Assembly: GCA_031763025.1 (NCBI GenBank)
Contig: JASSKH010000001.1
Location: 12,007,102 to 12,071,101 of the forward strand
DNA: 64,000 nt
Source of the DNA: Macrocystis pyrifera
Lineage: Eukaryota > Sar > Phaeophyceae > Laminariales > Laminariaceae
Direction of reading: 5' to 3'
Shown: one piece after another, positions 36,079 through 50,175 of the stretch
Numbering within the stretch: position 1 is the stretch's first letter
Layout: every line of letters begins with the position of its first letter
Notes under the pieces: model-generated
What the model saw: the letters and a program-made list of their open reading frames with translations, nothing else
Database searches by the model: none
What the model was told of the DNA's origin: nothing
Translations under genes and position numbers: made by a program

Positions 36079-36888
36079 GTCATGGTGGCAACGTTACACG
36101 AGAAATTGTAACATATTCATGGTTCAGCATATCATCAATGGGGCGCTAAATGAAAAACATCAATTTACCCGTCGTTGTCTGTTTGAGCTGGGAGCCATGA
36201 TGTGTACGTGTTCATATGTCCTTCGAAGGGGTGTCCGCTCCAAACTCAGTAATTTTTTGTTCCTTCTGCTCGTTTGACAATGGAAAAAAAAACATACCGT
36301 GAAATCGAAAATTCAACCTCTTGGAAAAAACTTAGTCAATTTCCAGGACGACATCCGCCCCGAAGGAAAACACGCAAACTGCGTTCGCTTCGCGACATGT
36401 GCTCTGTAACTCGGATCTCCCCTGCCTAACCTTTGGATTTAATCGTTCGAAGATGGGGCATAAGAACGAAGTGTTTTCGGGAACAACGGTGGCACACGTG
36501 ATTCAAATATCCTTGTTGTCTGGAGTTTTGGCAGTGTCAATTTTTGTTGGTCAGTGCAACACAGGTTTCACAGCAGTCCACGTCGACAATGTGCCCATTG
36601 GCAGTGCAAGTTCGGTGAGTTCTACTCAGCAACCACGTCGAGTATCTATCGCTTTTGTCTACTGGATGGATAGACTGCACATGATCCATATCAGAATAAA
36701 ATTTGTTTCATCAGTCCAAACAAACATTTCGGATATTGGTAACAATTTCCCTCAGGTATACTCCTGAAACAACGAGTGAACGGCCAAAGAATGCCTTGCC
36801 GTAACTATCGATATGCATATATATCGTTATGTCGATTGTATCGCCATAGGCTGCAAAAACTCTAGACTTGTCAGAAACTATCTCCGGT

Positions 36889-38122
36889 GGACGGGACCGG
36901 GGTTGGACCCGGCCGCGGCGACCGTACCGGTTCGTCTTTTCCGTTTGTCACTTGATGGACGACGGCCCGACCCGGCCAATCGCACCATTACATATTCCTG
37001 GCGCGGCCCGGCCCATCAAAGATTCAAAATTTTCCGCCCGGCCCGGCCCATCTCATTGGTCAGTGAAACCCCATCACCGGGGCTCTACACTAGTCGGCCT
37101 ACCATAACAGATTGGCCGGCCTGCGTATCTGACCGCCCGGACCACGGGATGGCCAATGTACTGTCCCATTCTGAAAGGTCAGGCATGTGCGCACCTAAGT
37201 TGGCTTTTCAATTTTTGTTTTTGTCTTCCGTTTGCACCCCACGGTCCAGATGCTTCTACCCTACAAAGAGCTGCTCACGAGGCACACATGCTCTCTATCC
37301 ACACCATTTTTCAACCTCAACGGCCTAGACCGATGTCTTCACCGCTGACTGACGTATATCCAGATCCTTCTGCTGCTGTGCCCAGCACAAACTGCTGGAG
37401 CAGCACCTGCTACTGCTACACTTGCTGCTGCAACACTTCCTAATGTAACGACAGCTGCTGCCATCGATGCATCACTCAAGTGAGCATGTAGACTACGCTG
37501 CCACTGATCCTTTGACGTCCGCTTCTAAGACTAGAGCACCAGCTCTCACTATCGGTTCGACAACTACACATATGAAGGTGAACGCTGTTCAAGTTCATTT
37601 CCGAGCGTATTCGATCACGTCTTGGTGTGAAGTTCGGTCTGAAACGCACCCGGGAAAATACGTTCAGGATGCTAGGTCACGAAGATGGAAAGTAGTGTTC
37701 TCTGTACGCCCACAACGTTGCCAAGGCCACTTGTACGAATACCACGAACTGCAGATTAGGGATGACGGACGTTGCAGCAATAGGAGCTGTAGACATTTCA
37801 TGTGCCGCGGCCCAGGTCGGGCTGCTAACCTATGTGAACGACCTAATGGGCACAGTGGACGTCGTACTAGTAGCCGCCGTAGTTCACCTCAAGCTATGGG
37901 TTGCGACCGGGCCCGAGCCGTCGAAAAAACGTGGGCCGCAGCATTCGCAGGGCTGGGTGGTCCATGTAGAGCGCACATCCTACGGGACGCGGCCTGGCCC
38001 GCATCCACCCTCTTGCCAGGTGATAGGCAGCTCCCCGGCCCGGCCAAAAACTGTTTTGAAACATACCCGGCGAAACCCGTTTCAAACTCGTCGGCCCTGA
38101 CCGGCCCAACCCGGTTTGTCCA
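36889..38122. mobile_element. GGCCCGG-rich decayed DNA-transposon-like element, copy 2
   Basis: The ends form an imperfect inverted repeat: GGACGGGACCGGGGTTGG at the left, and the reverse complement of CCAACCCGGTTTGTCC at the right. Dense GGCCCGG motifs lie inside each end and a CTGCTG-rich core lies in the middle. The long frames (36813-37328, 37467-38126) shift or break in the duplicate at 56545-57864 and are not genes. No transposase is present. Because the same element occupies the same place in three units, it predates their amplification. hAT affinity is suggested only by the motif style. Confidence 0.45.
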
Positions 38123-41028
38123 ATAAAATGTTTAGGGTCGTCCCGGCCCGCCTGACACTGAATGTCGGTTTAAAACAAACCCTGGAGAAAATATGGTTTG
38201 GATGCAGGAGTAAAACATTTACCCTACATGAGTGGTGATGTTCATTCGCGTAGGGTTCCGAACAGATCAGTAAGACATGCAGGGCATGAAAGCTTTACCG
38301 ATTTATCAACTTTAACACAGCCCAATACATGGCACCAATAAAGCAGGTGCGGCACTAAAAGAGGACAGAAGAACTCCACCTTTCAATTTTGAAGGCAACG
38401 CCTCCGGCCGTTCCGTTCAATAGAACATCACGCAGGTCGCCGATGTACATGCCACCTGTACAATTGGCAGGGACATGGATGTTAGAAACGCGCCTATAAG
38501 GCGCATATTCCACATTTTCACGGATGGTGCTCGCCCGTAACACATTGCCATAAACACAGACATAAACCCAATTGAGCAGTCTGTAGCCATATTTCGCACA
38601 AAGGAGCAATATGTATATATATATATATATATTATCAGCGAACTCCGTACTGCTGAGATTAATTAATGTCGATTTCCCCGTGCTATGAACAGATACATTC
38701 GGGAACACGTCGTCCGGACGATTTTCAAACAGGCGACGTACAGTGTGCAAGTACGAGTACTCACGAATAAAATTAGCCCGATTATTGAAATATAGTTTCC
38801 TGGAATAATAACGGACGTCTTTGCACAACTCTGGCCGTACGCACGGTCGGCCGTTCAAAAGCAACAAATTGCTTGGTGCACCACTACCAACACAAATTGC
38901 TTTCTTTATAAATTTTGAAATACGTCAGCTGTGAGTTCGACAGATTAAATAGTTGATACTCAACTTTGCAAGCTGCGTAATACACCTCGTCTATATTCCA
39001 TTTTTACCTAATTTTACAACTATTGTGATAAACCGAGCGCGCGTAATTGCTTTGGGAAAACAACAATACGTGTCTTCGAGTGAGGTTGATCGACATCAGT
39101 GGACTCTCCAGTAATAATGCGTCGGCCTTCTTGCACGTACATGTAAATGTTTATCGTGATGTTCTTCTGTGTAATTAGTCACCACACTCTAAAACAAATT
39201 ATTGGTATACAAGTATACCTTCTTAGGGGAAACAAGTTAAAAACACACGCCATGTGCTGACGAAGATACGTGTAGTAGATAGTCCAAGCCCGTCAATAAA
39301 CATAAAAACATGGCAATATACCCCGATGGAACAAACAGGTAGCAATTCTTCGAATTGCCAAATAAGGGAACCGACGGTATCAAGCAGTTTTAGCCGACAT
39401 AGGCTACGTAGCGAGATTATCAAGTTGCTTCCCACCCGCCTCGAAGCAAAGTGAACCTATGAAGCATGTACCACAAATACCGACTTTCTTCACATGAACA
39501 TGCTGTGACAATGCATGTTATCAAACGTTATTCACATTCGCACATACATTTACAGACATTTATGTGTGTATTTTTTCCTCTGTGGCCAGTTATTCATTTG
39601 CTCATGGTCTCACGCTATGCTCGCTCCAACCGCTTTTGAAGAAGGTTACGCACTGGGAGCTTGCCGACTATTGCCATCATGCCTACATCAATCTTGCTTA
39701 CGGTACTCGTATGCATAACATATTCCATTAACACAGCACATTGATATATTTCACACACAAAAAGGCTCAAGCCATGAAAATAATACCTTCACTCCATCCC
39801 CCCCGCCTTTGATTTGAAACTCTCTTCGATGAAACGCGAGTCTGCGCAAATTTGTCCAAATCCGCGCTGATATCGGTTTGTTCGCGTCACTGGGTATGTT
39901 AAAAACTATCTGGTACATCTTACGAAGTTAAAGCAAGGCGGACGCTCCATGATACCCTACTGGACGACGGAGCTTCTTTCAGACGTATACCTTTCCATAA
40001 ACCTTGTTCAAACGATGACTCCTGTGCCACATCACGCAGCATTCCAGGAGATAGAGCCGACACGCGCACCTAGAACGAACATGGCTGATTTGACGTCATC
40101 ATGCGAGTTGCACGTTTCAGATCGTTGAAGTTGATTTTTTTCTCCGAGTTCTACCACACATGTAATAGATGTGCGCATACCTTTCTTTTTCTGAACTATC
40201 GACGAAAATATGTCAACGTGGCTGTTGTTCGATGTTTTTTACTATAATGCCAACTTCTCTCAGCTGCCATTGCTACACCACCACTGTAAGGGAAAACGAA
40301 TGAAGATAGCTCCATAGTGTGGAATAAGATGTGGAATACATGAACACTATACCCAAACAACAAATACGACACATATATATACATGGCACCAGATAGAAAC
40401 GCACGACACGGCACGGACGGACAATAGTTTAGAGTGTTCCCGAAAGGTCTGCTATTGATACAACTCCGCCTTGAAACCTCCAGTTAAGTAGAAATCACCC
40501 AAGTTGCCAATGTGTATACGTGGTGCGCACTCGTCGTGAACATAGATGTTAGGCAACGCGCCCAGAAAGTTTCTCGCTCGGATTTCTACAGGTGACGCAC
40601 ACATCGCGCTATTCATCGACGGAATGACAAATGAGGTTGAAGCCCATGTCATTAATGTTTCGGACATAGTGGTATTATGTACTTTCCTCCAGCGATATTA
40701 TACTTTAAATGCCTCGTTCCCCGTGATATCAATACTGGTAGTTATATTCGCGATTCGGCCGTCTCAGCGTTTGACCTACTTCAACTCACGACGTATCGTG
40801 TGGAAGCACGAATATCATGAATACTTTCAACAATAGTGGATCACTGCACCCTGGTTGGGATATACTTCTCAACAAGTTGTAAGCGACAAATATTTCCCGC
40901 GGAGCCCTAGACGAGTGACACACCCTAATAGCCCGAATAATTTGATATTTCTCCCTGGAGAAAACACGGGCATCGATGATGCAACCCAAAGAATACGAAA
41001 CATCGGGGGTGACAAATCTTCAGTGTTG
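38123..41028. other. Unit sequence upstream of gene D, no gene
   Basis: Near-identical to 57887-60791 and diverged from 23400-25000 and 9700-12300. A TA microsatellite lies at 38610-38633. No conserved reading frame was found. Confidence 0.45.
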
Positions 41029-41145
41029 TTTTCCGCCTTCATCAAGGAGCTTGGCGTACCCACCACCTCATTCCTCAATCCTCCTGTCCAACAACACTAC
41101 CCCTCTTTCTCCACACTACAAACTCCTACCCAAGACTCCATCACC
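41029..41145 (+). promoter_or_regulatory. Conserved upstream / 5' UTR block of gene D
   Basis: The CAAGGAGCTTGGCG element, C/A-rich leader and CTCCATCACC before the ATG match genes B, C and E. Confidence 0.5.
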
Positions 41146-42741
41146 ATGCGCTCTTTTACAATCCTGGCCACCATCTTCGCTGCCACAGTTGGCACTACCT
41201 CAGGTGCGAACTAGTCCGTGTGAAGGCAATGTTTTCGTAGTTGGTTCCACCGCGATGCGAATGAAATGATGTACCTGCCTGCCCGTGGCAAGACGACGGA
41301 AAAGAAGGTTGCGCAATATATTGTTGATGTCCCCATGGCCCTGAAGCGTTTGAGTGTAACATTCGGCCCATTGCGAAGCACATATGTAGCCGCTTGTAAA
41401 AAAATGCACGCGGTGTGGGATCGTCCGGCGGTGAGGACGCTAACAATCACAACTCCGCCACGACGCGATATCGTCCGGACGAGGTTCGTCCACTTCTCGC
41501 TCGAGGCGTGTCTATCCCTGACGTCACACGACGATAGGAAGCGACACTGCTCGGTGACACGCTACTGGTTCAGTAGTCCACACTCTGCAGTAGCTTCCCT
41601 CAGATTGAAAGAAGACTGGTGAATTTTAACGTTGTAATGGCAGCCGTATATACATGCAGCACATTTGACCGTAACGTTTCATTCATGGTTAAACAGGCCG
41701 AGAATCCCCACCTGGCGTGTACGTATGGTACATGCTGCCAGTCATTTGTCAACCCGCACACCGCTGCACTCATCATGATTGATGTCGACCTCGTTCAGGC
41801 GATCGGTTCGGTTTACGGAGTGGCTCACAAATATTTCCGCAGTCTTGCGTGGCAACGTTGTCTTGTTTAATCGCCATTAACATAGACGCAGGATCACTCT
41901 CAGAGTTCAAAACCCGTGTTAGTGTGCTGGTTAAGGGTTACTGGACACGTTTTAAAGACGTCGATAAGATACGTACATACCTATCGTACGTAACATCGCC
42001 AAACCCCCGTTGTTCCGATGTGAACTCCTAGCGGAGGAAAATATTTATCATCTTCCCTCAATGCAACATCATATGTATCCATATAGTTTGGTACATGGGT
42101 GTTACGTACGATGATAACGTTTCAGGAGTTTCTTCGACGAGCACAACGTACCAGTTAAGGTAATTTTGAGGTAGACTCCGCCACGATGTACTCTGTACAT
42201 CATAAGAATACACACATAATCAAAACGTTCGGAATAGTACACAACGCCTAACCACATTGAGCACGATTCTTCATGTTTCCCGTCTCAACGCGTGAACATA
42301 CCAGCCCTGGTCGACGCGAGTGAGCGGACCTGGGTTGACGTCAAGGCCAATGGATATGACACGCGGACGTCTGGGAGCGGCTGCAGCCCGAAAGGTTGCG
42401 TACCAGAAAACACCCGAGACAACGACGTCTGGGCCAACTCTCGCTGGTCGTGCCAGGGCGAGATCCTCGACAGCTCTGATGAAGACGACGGTTGCTGCAT
42501 CACGTACCACTTCGAGGAACCCCAGGACATTGAACAGATTGGCATCGCCTTCCACCTGGGTACGTCTAGAACCCGGACGTTGGACGTGTTCAACAACCAT
42601 TACTACCACAGCACAATCACGTCCAGCGGCAAGACGAACGGATTCGAGACGTTCGACTTGTACACCGACGAAACTAAGGAGCTTAAGCTTTGCGTTTTCG
42701 ACCCTAAGTGGAACACAGACGTCTGGCTGAGCATCACCGAG
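41146..42741 (+). CDS. Gene D: secreted discoidin-like (F5/8C-like) protein
   Basis: Exon 1 (41146-41203) encodes the signal peptide MRSFTILATIFAATVGTTS and ends in phase 1 at a GTGCGA donor. Intron 1 is 1,101 bp and ends at TACCAG. Exon 2 (42305-42741) completes 165 codons. The mature domain carries Cys46, 51, 69, 83, 84 and 149, which can form three disulfides. Its motifs are SRWSC (65-69), the acidic loop DSSDEDDG (75-82), GCCITYHF (82-89), IAFHLGTSRTRTLDVF (100-115), SSGKTNGF (126-133) and DVWLSITE (158-165). The fold prediction is a jelly-roll, by family pattern; a glycan-binding extracellular role is inferred. Reading on past exon 2 gives 46 codons that other copies do not share, so GAG with GTGCGT is taken as an exon end. 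The terminal exon is not identified. Confidence 0.78.
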
Positions 42742-45700
42742 GTGCGTCGTCAAAGCGTTAGGGTTATTTGGTTGTCGTTCTGCACAGCATTCTTGTCTTT
42801 TTCCCGTGTCTCACATCATAAACGGCGTCGTGTTTCTAGCGTACGGTATCAGTTGCCGTCGGTTCTCCCAATTGTTTACTAATAGTTAAATAGCAGGTGT
42901 GCAGGGTATGAGACCGGTAGAAAGTTGTCCGCTGTGCGTTTGTTGATGCCCGCCACGGAAACAGTTTGGAAAGTTCCAAAGGCAAAACCTGTATGCACGC
43001 CAAGACGTTTATATCAATGGAATCCAAACTTATGTTTAATCTATTTCATTCGAAATGAAGTTCGTAACAATGAACGAACACTGTTTTTCTTCCTCCGATC
43101 GCCTTCATATATAAGTGCTGCACGTTTTAATTATCATTCACACAAGAGCAGCAGTTGCGCAACAAACTCATACTATGGCAATGGGTATCGCTCGCCAGAG
43201 TTATTAACGATACCGTTTGTGAAGTCGATGACCATCGGCTGCCAATCATTCATGTTTTTTTGGTTTGCCACCACTAGAGTTCATGGGAATCAAGCAGGCG
43301 TGAGCCCTAGTGTCTGTCAAGAAAGGGACTGCTGCATATTGTTGTAGGACAGACTCCACAGGATATACGCTACATGCAACGAGGCCAATGTGGTATGGTC
43401 TTCGTTGAAACGTCATTGTAGTAAGAGCATGAATACCGCTTGCTAGATGTTGAGACGTACACGCCGGCCTTACTGCATCATTGTAACGGTATTTGTCTTC
43501 TTACTCGCGGAGATCCCATGACATTAACTGACTACTAGTATGTAATCAAGTCACAGCTCTGGCAACATGTCGATAAAAACGCCATACTGACTAAAGGCGC
43601 ATCTACAGACATGCACGAACAAGTATTTTTCTCACTACCGAAGATGTGTTACATACGTGTGCACGTTGGGGTCACCGTGGCTCAAACCTTCCGCCACCTG
43701 GTATCATACCTACCTCAACACCACGAACTTTACCAATCTAGATACTGTTAGGTGAGCGTCGACGCGGCGGGCGGGGTAGCTTCGCTGCCGTTGATTCACG
43801 CCCACCTTGTCTACGCGCAAGCCCCTAATGATCGAGGGTGTCGTTCAAATCGAGGACGTAAGCGTGACAGTACTGCCAAGGCGTACATTGAAAACCAAAC
43901 ATGTGTCGGTGAAAATAAATAAAACATTGGAATTGCATTCGACAAACAAGCAGCACAGAAAGTTCCGCGCGTGCCCGTATTGACCGAGGATGTACGAAAC
44001 TTCAAGCCGTAAGTGCGGCGGTACTGGCAAGGCGTACATAAGAAAACGTCTTGTCTGAGTCGCGACATAAACAACACCGTCAACGTCAAACCAGAAACAA
44101 AAGTGTCGCCACCCGGCACTTTATCAGGCACCTGGCGCACTCAATATATCAATAACACAATTATAGTGTACAGCGTTGGCCAAAAAGTACGAGATATGTA
44201 GACTTCAACGTCTGTAATGCGCCCATTATCTATCGCTCTCGTTCGTTATCGAGCCGTCTCCCCAGTTTCGCCCATTTTCCAGGTGCCGTTGTTACCTGCT
44301 GTAACTTTTTCTTTTAACGGCAGCAACAGGGGGACGACTTTAAATATAAAATGATTTTTCGCTTGTAGGTATGATATTATGCTTATTTCAGCGTGACAGA
44401 AAATGTCAACAACGAACAGCATCATCATTTTCAAATACATGGTGCCGAATAAACATCGGATAGCAGATCGTAGGTCTGTACGCCGTGCACACATGAACAT
44501 ACCACGGACTCTGCTGGATTAGAACCTGAGTATGGCCTGGTGAACGTGACAACGCATTTGGTTGAACTATTCTGTATTTAATATAATGTGCCATGTACTG
44601 GTGCCTTTCTATGTGCCCAATTAGATGCTTAAAATCGGAACAATTCTGTTGTGAAAACTCGAAACTTGCACACGTCACATGGACGCATTGCAACCCAGCC
44701 CAGATTGCCCCTGGCAAACTCGGTGGGGGCAAGGAGGGTGAGGTAAGCTCAGCAAACAGAGCAACTAGAGGTATACCTCGATATACGTTTGTCCGTTCGC
44801 GGTTGAACACAAATAACAAACTCGGCTCGTACGGACTGAGGGCCAACCTTATTGGTCGTAATGGCTCTATTTTTCTACCCACGGGTACGCATTCGTCGAA
44901 CGTGTTGCGATAACGCTAAAACCCTACATTTTCCTGGAAATTCGACTTTTAACCCGATGTCATCAGTGATTTTACCCGAGTGATATCTAGTTTAACCTAT
45001 AAACGGGAAACGATCCCTAAATAAACAACCGCGCAGTACCATAGAGGCTTGTAACACTCGGTGCATGGGACGTGTAAACACTGTCAGGATACGACACCTG
45101 CGAAACTTGCTACGTCAGAGGCAGCAATACAATATGAAAACAGATGCACCCGCTCTGCTTGTCTGAAAGGATCCAATCAATTTCCAAGGATTATCACTCA
45201 AGTCCATATATAACCCGAGCAGTGGTTGGTGTTCTCAGACGTCAGCGCCTGCTGCACACTTTCGAATTTTGTGATAGACTTATTCACCGCCGACGGGGGC
45301 ATGGTGCCGTTGGACTAGTTCTCACAAACCGTATATGACGTACTCCGTTGATATAGGATGACGCCGGAGGCAAGACAACTACTGCTGTCCAGTAACAGGG
45401 GTGCAGACATACGACATCACCGATCAAGCAAGCCTTGTTTGACTTAGTTGTGCTCGTCACTCGATATTTCAGAGAGTTGTATAGCAGGAAGACCACACGA
45501 CCCATGAAATGTGGAGTAGGCTCTCTTCTTTGTGGACATGTAAACCGGAGGCGAACCATTGATGTTCAACAACACAGATTGATGAAAATTGTGTTTCGGG
45601 TGTCCGTTGAGACGTCCAAGACGCGTTGTGCTGAGGATACCGCGACAATGTCACAAAAAACTCTACCTGGGCCAGGACCTTAATCTACCAGGGTTTATGC

Positions 45701-45889
45701 ACCGACTCGCTCGCGCAATGGAATCATTCATCCACTTCTAATCCCGCTGAAGCCAGGTGCCCACGTGCATCCCCGGGGGATGTTATCACGACACCCACTG
45801 AATACTATATATTTGTTGTTCACCAGGTGTGCTACTGGCCCAAAGATTATGTTTTGATCATGCGTTGATCACAAGATATTTACATTCGA
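42742..45889. other. Downstream unit sequence of gene D, no confirmed gene
   Basis: Near-identical to 62505-64000 for the first 1.5 kb. The exon-3-like block is at about 43278-43385 and contains stops in the frame used after genes A and B. It then follows the usual block order, including the GC-rich block at 43744-43800. Confidence 0.45.
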
Positions 45890-46040
45890 CACCTCCGCAC
45901 CCCTCGATGTATTGTCCAGGTGGAGATCTTGGTGAAGTAACGCTCCCACCGAATTGCAAGGGCCTGGACACCGCAAACCCTGCTGGCAAACTACCCAAGG
46001 AAGTCTATTTTCAAGCTGTACTTCGTCTTTCTGTAGTGTT
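45890..46040. repeat. Unit block 'G', copy in unit D
   Basis: The plus frame is open from 45829 to 46245 and reads CPGGDLGEVTLPP then LDTANPAGK. The minus frame is also open. Homologous to 4790-4975. Confidence 0.35.
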
Positions 46041-47309
46041 GTCAACGTGGGTGGGCGGTGGGCGCTGGCTGAAGCATCCCCGTGGAAATATTCCGTCGAG
46101 GTCGTGCGTGCACCATCGTAGGCCGCACTCAAGTACATATTTCATCAAAATGCGGACCCGTAATCGAGACCCCTGTTTGACGCAAAGGGAGCTTGCCATT
46201 CTGTGTGGTTACATTTCAAAATGTAACCACCGACCCAATGTTTGAGAAATCGTTGATGCCGGTACCTTTAACGTGTTGCTACGTTCAGCGTCGTCCCGCA
46301 TGAACTTGGTATACGCCAATTGTTTTCATTGTCAGGGTCCCGTCCGTCTGTATACTTGTTTGTGCGACTGCTGCGGGTTCTTCCGCGTACCATCTACTTT
46401 GCCCACTACGTATGCAGCGTTGTGGTAAGAGCATTTCGTACTTCCTAATAGGTGGCCCAGAAGATCCGAGTCAGCGGGCGGTAATATTCATGAATCATGG
46501 GCTCTTTCGTCCTTTTTGAAAGTAGGGTGGACTGCAGCGTGGGTACCGACGCACATATATATATTTGGTCAGGCCTCCGGGAACTATCAGGGCGGGGTCC
46601 GATTGATAGACGCCAAACGTGAGAGGCGAACTTGATACATGATGTCAGCAGTACGTTGACAATACGTGGTGTGTAGGTATTGCTTGTAGAGGTCGATATC
46701 GATCATCGAGCGGACGAACCGTGCAGAAATTCGGTGGTATGAATTAAAATATATATGAAGGCTTGAAGCTGATGTGTCAAGTCAGTTGGAAGGCTGAGTG
46801 TTCGTGATGGCTGAGAATTTGTCTTGGAATGTCCGACGAACAACCCCCCTCTCCCCCCCACGCTTACCGAGAGGGGTCATGGTGGAAATTCTCCAGGAGA
46901 CCTGGTAAGACAATTCAGATTGTCATCCATGGCGCGTTCAAGATAACTTTGCAACCCATCCGTCTTTGCTTTTTTTGGCTTTCGAGGTTTTTCTTGCACG
47001 TGTTCACTTCAGGCTCAATCGATGTGACAGCATCACGAGAATATATCTTTTGTCTCATGTTATTATTTTTCAAGCCTACATTGCATCTTAACCTTGTGGA
47101 GTTCGTTGATGTTTGTCATGACACGATGCCTACGTATAAGCAAACTTCTGCGGGACATATCGAGTTGTGCTTTCGATATCGCCATCAGTCGAAGAGTCTC
47201 GGTTAGTGTCACTTCAATTTTTTTACATTGGCGGTGAATGTGATTTCGAAGCGACGCTCATACCACGGCTGTCGCCAAGTGTTGCCAATCACTGACCCCC
47301 TCTAATAGT
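46041..47309. other. Unit D sequence, no gene
   Basis: Holds the older R-repeat relative (about 46540-46670) and the hairpin at 46846-46876. Similarity to other units ends near 47310. Confidence 0.4.
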
Positions 47310-47330
47310 ATATGTTGTCGGTGTCGTCGT

Positions 47331-47633
47331 ATGAGGCCCACCCGTTTAGATCATTGTGCAGACTTTATGCGGAAAACAGTGAACACGTATGGTTCCAAGG
47401 ATGCGGGTGTCAATTTGCAGGCCTGGAACCCTCATCAATATGACACACCATATTCCTATATGCTTTACATGTTGGGAACGATTCGGCTACAAGCAAACTC
47501 GCGTGACACGAAAATAGTCCGGGACATTGAACTGGGGTACAAACCTCCTATCCCAGCTACCGAACGTAACCGTCACCGGATACATTTGGTAAAGCACAGC
47601 ATGGCTAGACATTTTTATACAAACCATGACTAG
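47331..47633 (+). CDS. Hypothetical 100-residue frame, unsupported
   Basis: An ATG-started frame with ordinary, non-repetitive composition, basic towards its end. It contains no signal peptide, membrane segment or recognisable domain, and the window contains no second copy with which to test conservation. It could be an exon or chance. Confidence 0.2.
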   Translation: MRPTRLDHCADFMRKTVNTYGSKDAGVNLQAWNPHQYDTPYSYMLYMLGTIRLQANSRDTKIVRDIELGYKPPIPATERNRHRIHLVKHSMARHFYTNHD

Positions 47634-50175
47634 ATTCGTTTATGATTTACCGGCAGCAAAGATGAGGGCGATATTCACATAACGAAGCACTGGCAACGTT
47701 TTAGCTAAACGCCTCATTGGAATTGCCGGCCGCGGCGGCAAAAGGGTTGAAATCACACGATGTCGTATCCAAAACACGGAGTTAGTATGTACGAAGCACG
47801 AGTCCCATATATGGAGGTATATAAAAGGGAGAATGTGATATATAACTGATGAGGGGTGACCTATTTGGACTTATGTACAATAACTCAACGCACGAAACAA
47901 TTATTGAGTGAGGATTGGGTTCCTCCGCCTTCCCCAAAGCTGAACCATCACACGAATCGTGAAGCCCGTCTTAGACAACGAACATCACTCCAAGCAAAAC
48001 ACCGTGATGTTAATGGCGAATGGCAATTTCACTGAGGTTAATTCGAGGCCTCATAAGCTAGACGTGGAAAAGATACTAGTAGTAACTCACTACTAATAGC
48101 GCTGCCCTTGCTTTCAGGAAATAGCGCGGGCGAAGGCCTTGTACTATAAACCATGTGGGCATTCTGCGGGACCACATGTCCGCCAACAACGGGCTTCCAA
48201 TCTTGATTCGTCGTGACCGGTGTTATTCGTAATTAGCCACTCCAGTAAATGCGGGGGGGGAGCGGTGTTGAGTGCGTGAACCAAAGGACTTTATTATCAT
48301 CTACGTGCGCATTATCAAGGTTTGCAATATTTTCGCAACGAATTCATGGGTGAGTCTTGTTTTGCCAAGACCAAACAACAACAACCGTTGAGCCAATCAC
48401 ATACCCGATATTGGCGAGCGAAAATATGTACAGCTAGCTATTGGAGACTGTCAAGCTTTGCGTTTTTTAGGGCTGCGTCAATATGATATTTGTTGGTAGT
48501 GTACCAAATAAGCGCTTAAGGGTTGAGGCATTTTCAATGAACAATCAAATATGCCGAATCAGTTCCGGATGAAGTTTTTAGATTGACAAATACGCTAGTT
48601 GAACACAGGCTGTATCACCTACCGCTAGCGAACAACAAGGGTATTAGTGTTATCGTTATGCCCCAGCTAAAGAGTGTAGAACAAAGTAGAAACTAAAGGT
48701 CTTGCGTATGACGGGGCTACAGTGGTGTGACATTTCTGTGCAGTGTTTCAACGACTGCCACATTGCTAAGTTAGCTTCTGTTGTGCAAATACGTATTTGA
48801 GAAGAAACTCAAGATGGACGATTCGGAGGTGTAGACCTCATTATCTCTCTAGTGAACAGCACGGCTGCATGTATGGTCATCGCCGGAACAGCGACCATGC
48901 TTGAGCTCATCCGTTACTAGGTATAAAGAAGCACGATCACCAACATAATTGCCGTTGTCTAGTTCCACGACCGCAGGGATTCTCCTGTGTGGCGTTTCTG
49001 GGCTGTGTTGTTATGTCTGCCACTATACACGGTTGCCTTCTGCACAGATTAGCGAAACCTATTACCAACTCGAATCTCGACAAACGTGTCAGACGATAAA
49101 CACTTTTTATGCTGCTTTTAATGATGAGAACAGTTCCGCATCCGAGCTCCTGGCGAGAGCATCGTTATTGCCCTCGTCAACTGTCGATTCTGTGACGACC
49201 AGAACAAGCGTATACGCCGTCCGTGCAAAATAAATATCTACGGTAGGTCTGCTGTTCTTAGCGACACACGTGCGCGGAACGTTTCGGTAGCGGATAGACT
49301 ATTTCTGGATGTCCATTTTTGTACTTTGTATGTAAATTGATATATATTCAAGATGTGTATTCAGTTCACGATAATACATCCTGACCGGCAATGCTTTAAA
49401 TCTCTCTCGTGGAGTCAAGGGCTACATTCCAGGCCCTGGCAAGAACGGCATCGATCCTTGAGCTGAAACGTTCCCAGACAAGGACCAGCAACCGCAGGAG
49501 ACGCATTCCTAATTAAACCCATATTTTGGGCTTGCCAGGGCTTCCCCGGTGTGATATTTTGATGGTAGTGCTGCAATGACTGCTACAAGATCGTGTCGGT
49601 CAAGCATTACGGCTAATGATGGCGCAGTATTTCACGATGAAATATTCGGAATGATGCCTTTGTATCTCGCAAGTGAGACGAAGGGTTGCATCGAAGGTTA
49701 TGGCTACAACGCCGACAATTCTTGACATGATGACCTACTCGGTAACGACCAGCAATAGCCTACTCCTAACCGTCGGCTGCAGTAGCCATCATCAAGTTCA
49801 ACAATCGAGATGTTTTATGCCAGTTATGTATCTGACAACAAAACAAGGCAAAAGCGAATGTTTCGGCGATCAGACTGACATCTGTAAACGCGGACGGTTC
49901 TTGCCCGTCGTCGGCGCTTACGGTCTACGACCCGATCGCCCCTTTCCACCACCAGTATGATGCATATTGATCAACTGACACAATGATGTGTCCTGATCCA
50001 GACTCTAATCCTACGGGAGCAAATCATCTTTGACAGCGGTACTTCCTCTATATACCGAAATGACACCCCGCTGTGATTGATAGTCAGCAAGGACTGAAGA
50101 GCTTGGTTGGTTGTTTCAGCCGCCTAAAGTCGTGGATTCTTCTGTCCTGGTACGCGAGACGACCTCCTCCTCTAG

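Noticed and set aside
36399-36767. 122-codon frame with a hydrophobic segment
   Set aside because: The near-identical duplicate at 56163 has a one-base difference that changes the frame, so it is not maintained as coding.
36813-38126. Frames of 171 and 219 codons over the GGCCCGG element as proteins
   Set aside because: They arise from GC-rich low-complexity repeats. The 219-codon frame shifts by indel in the duplicate at 57232-57864.
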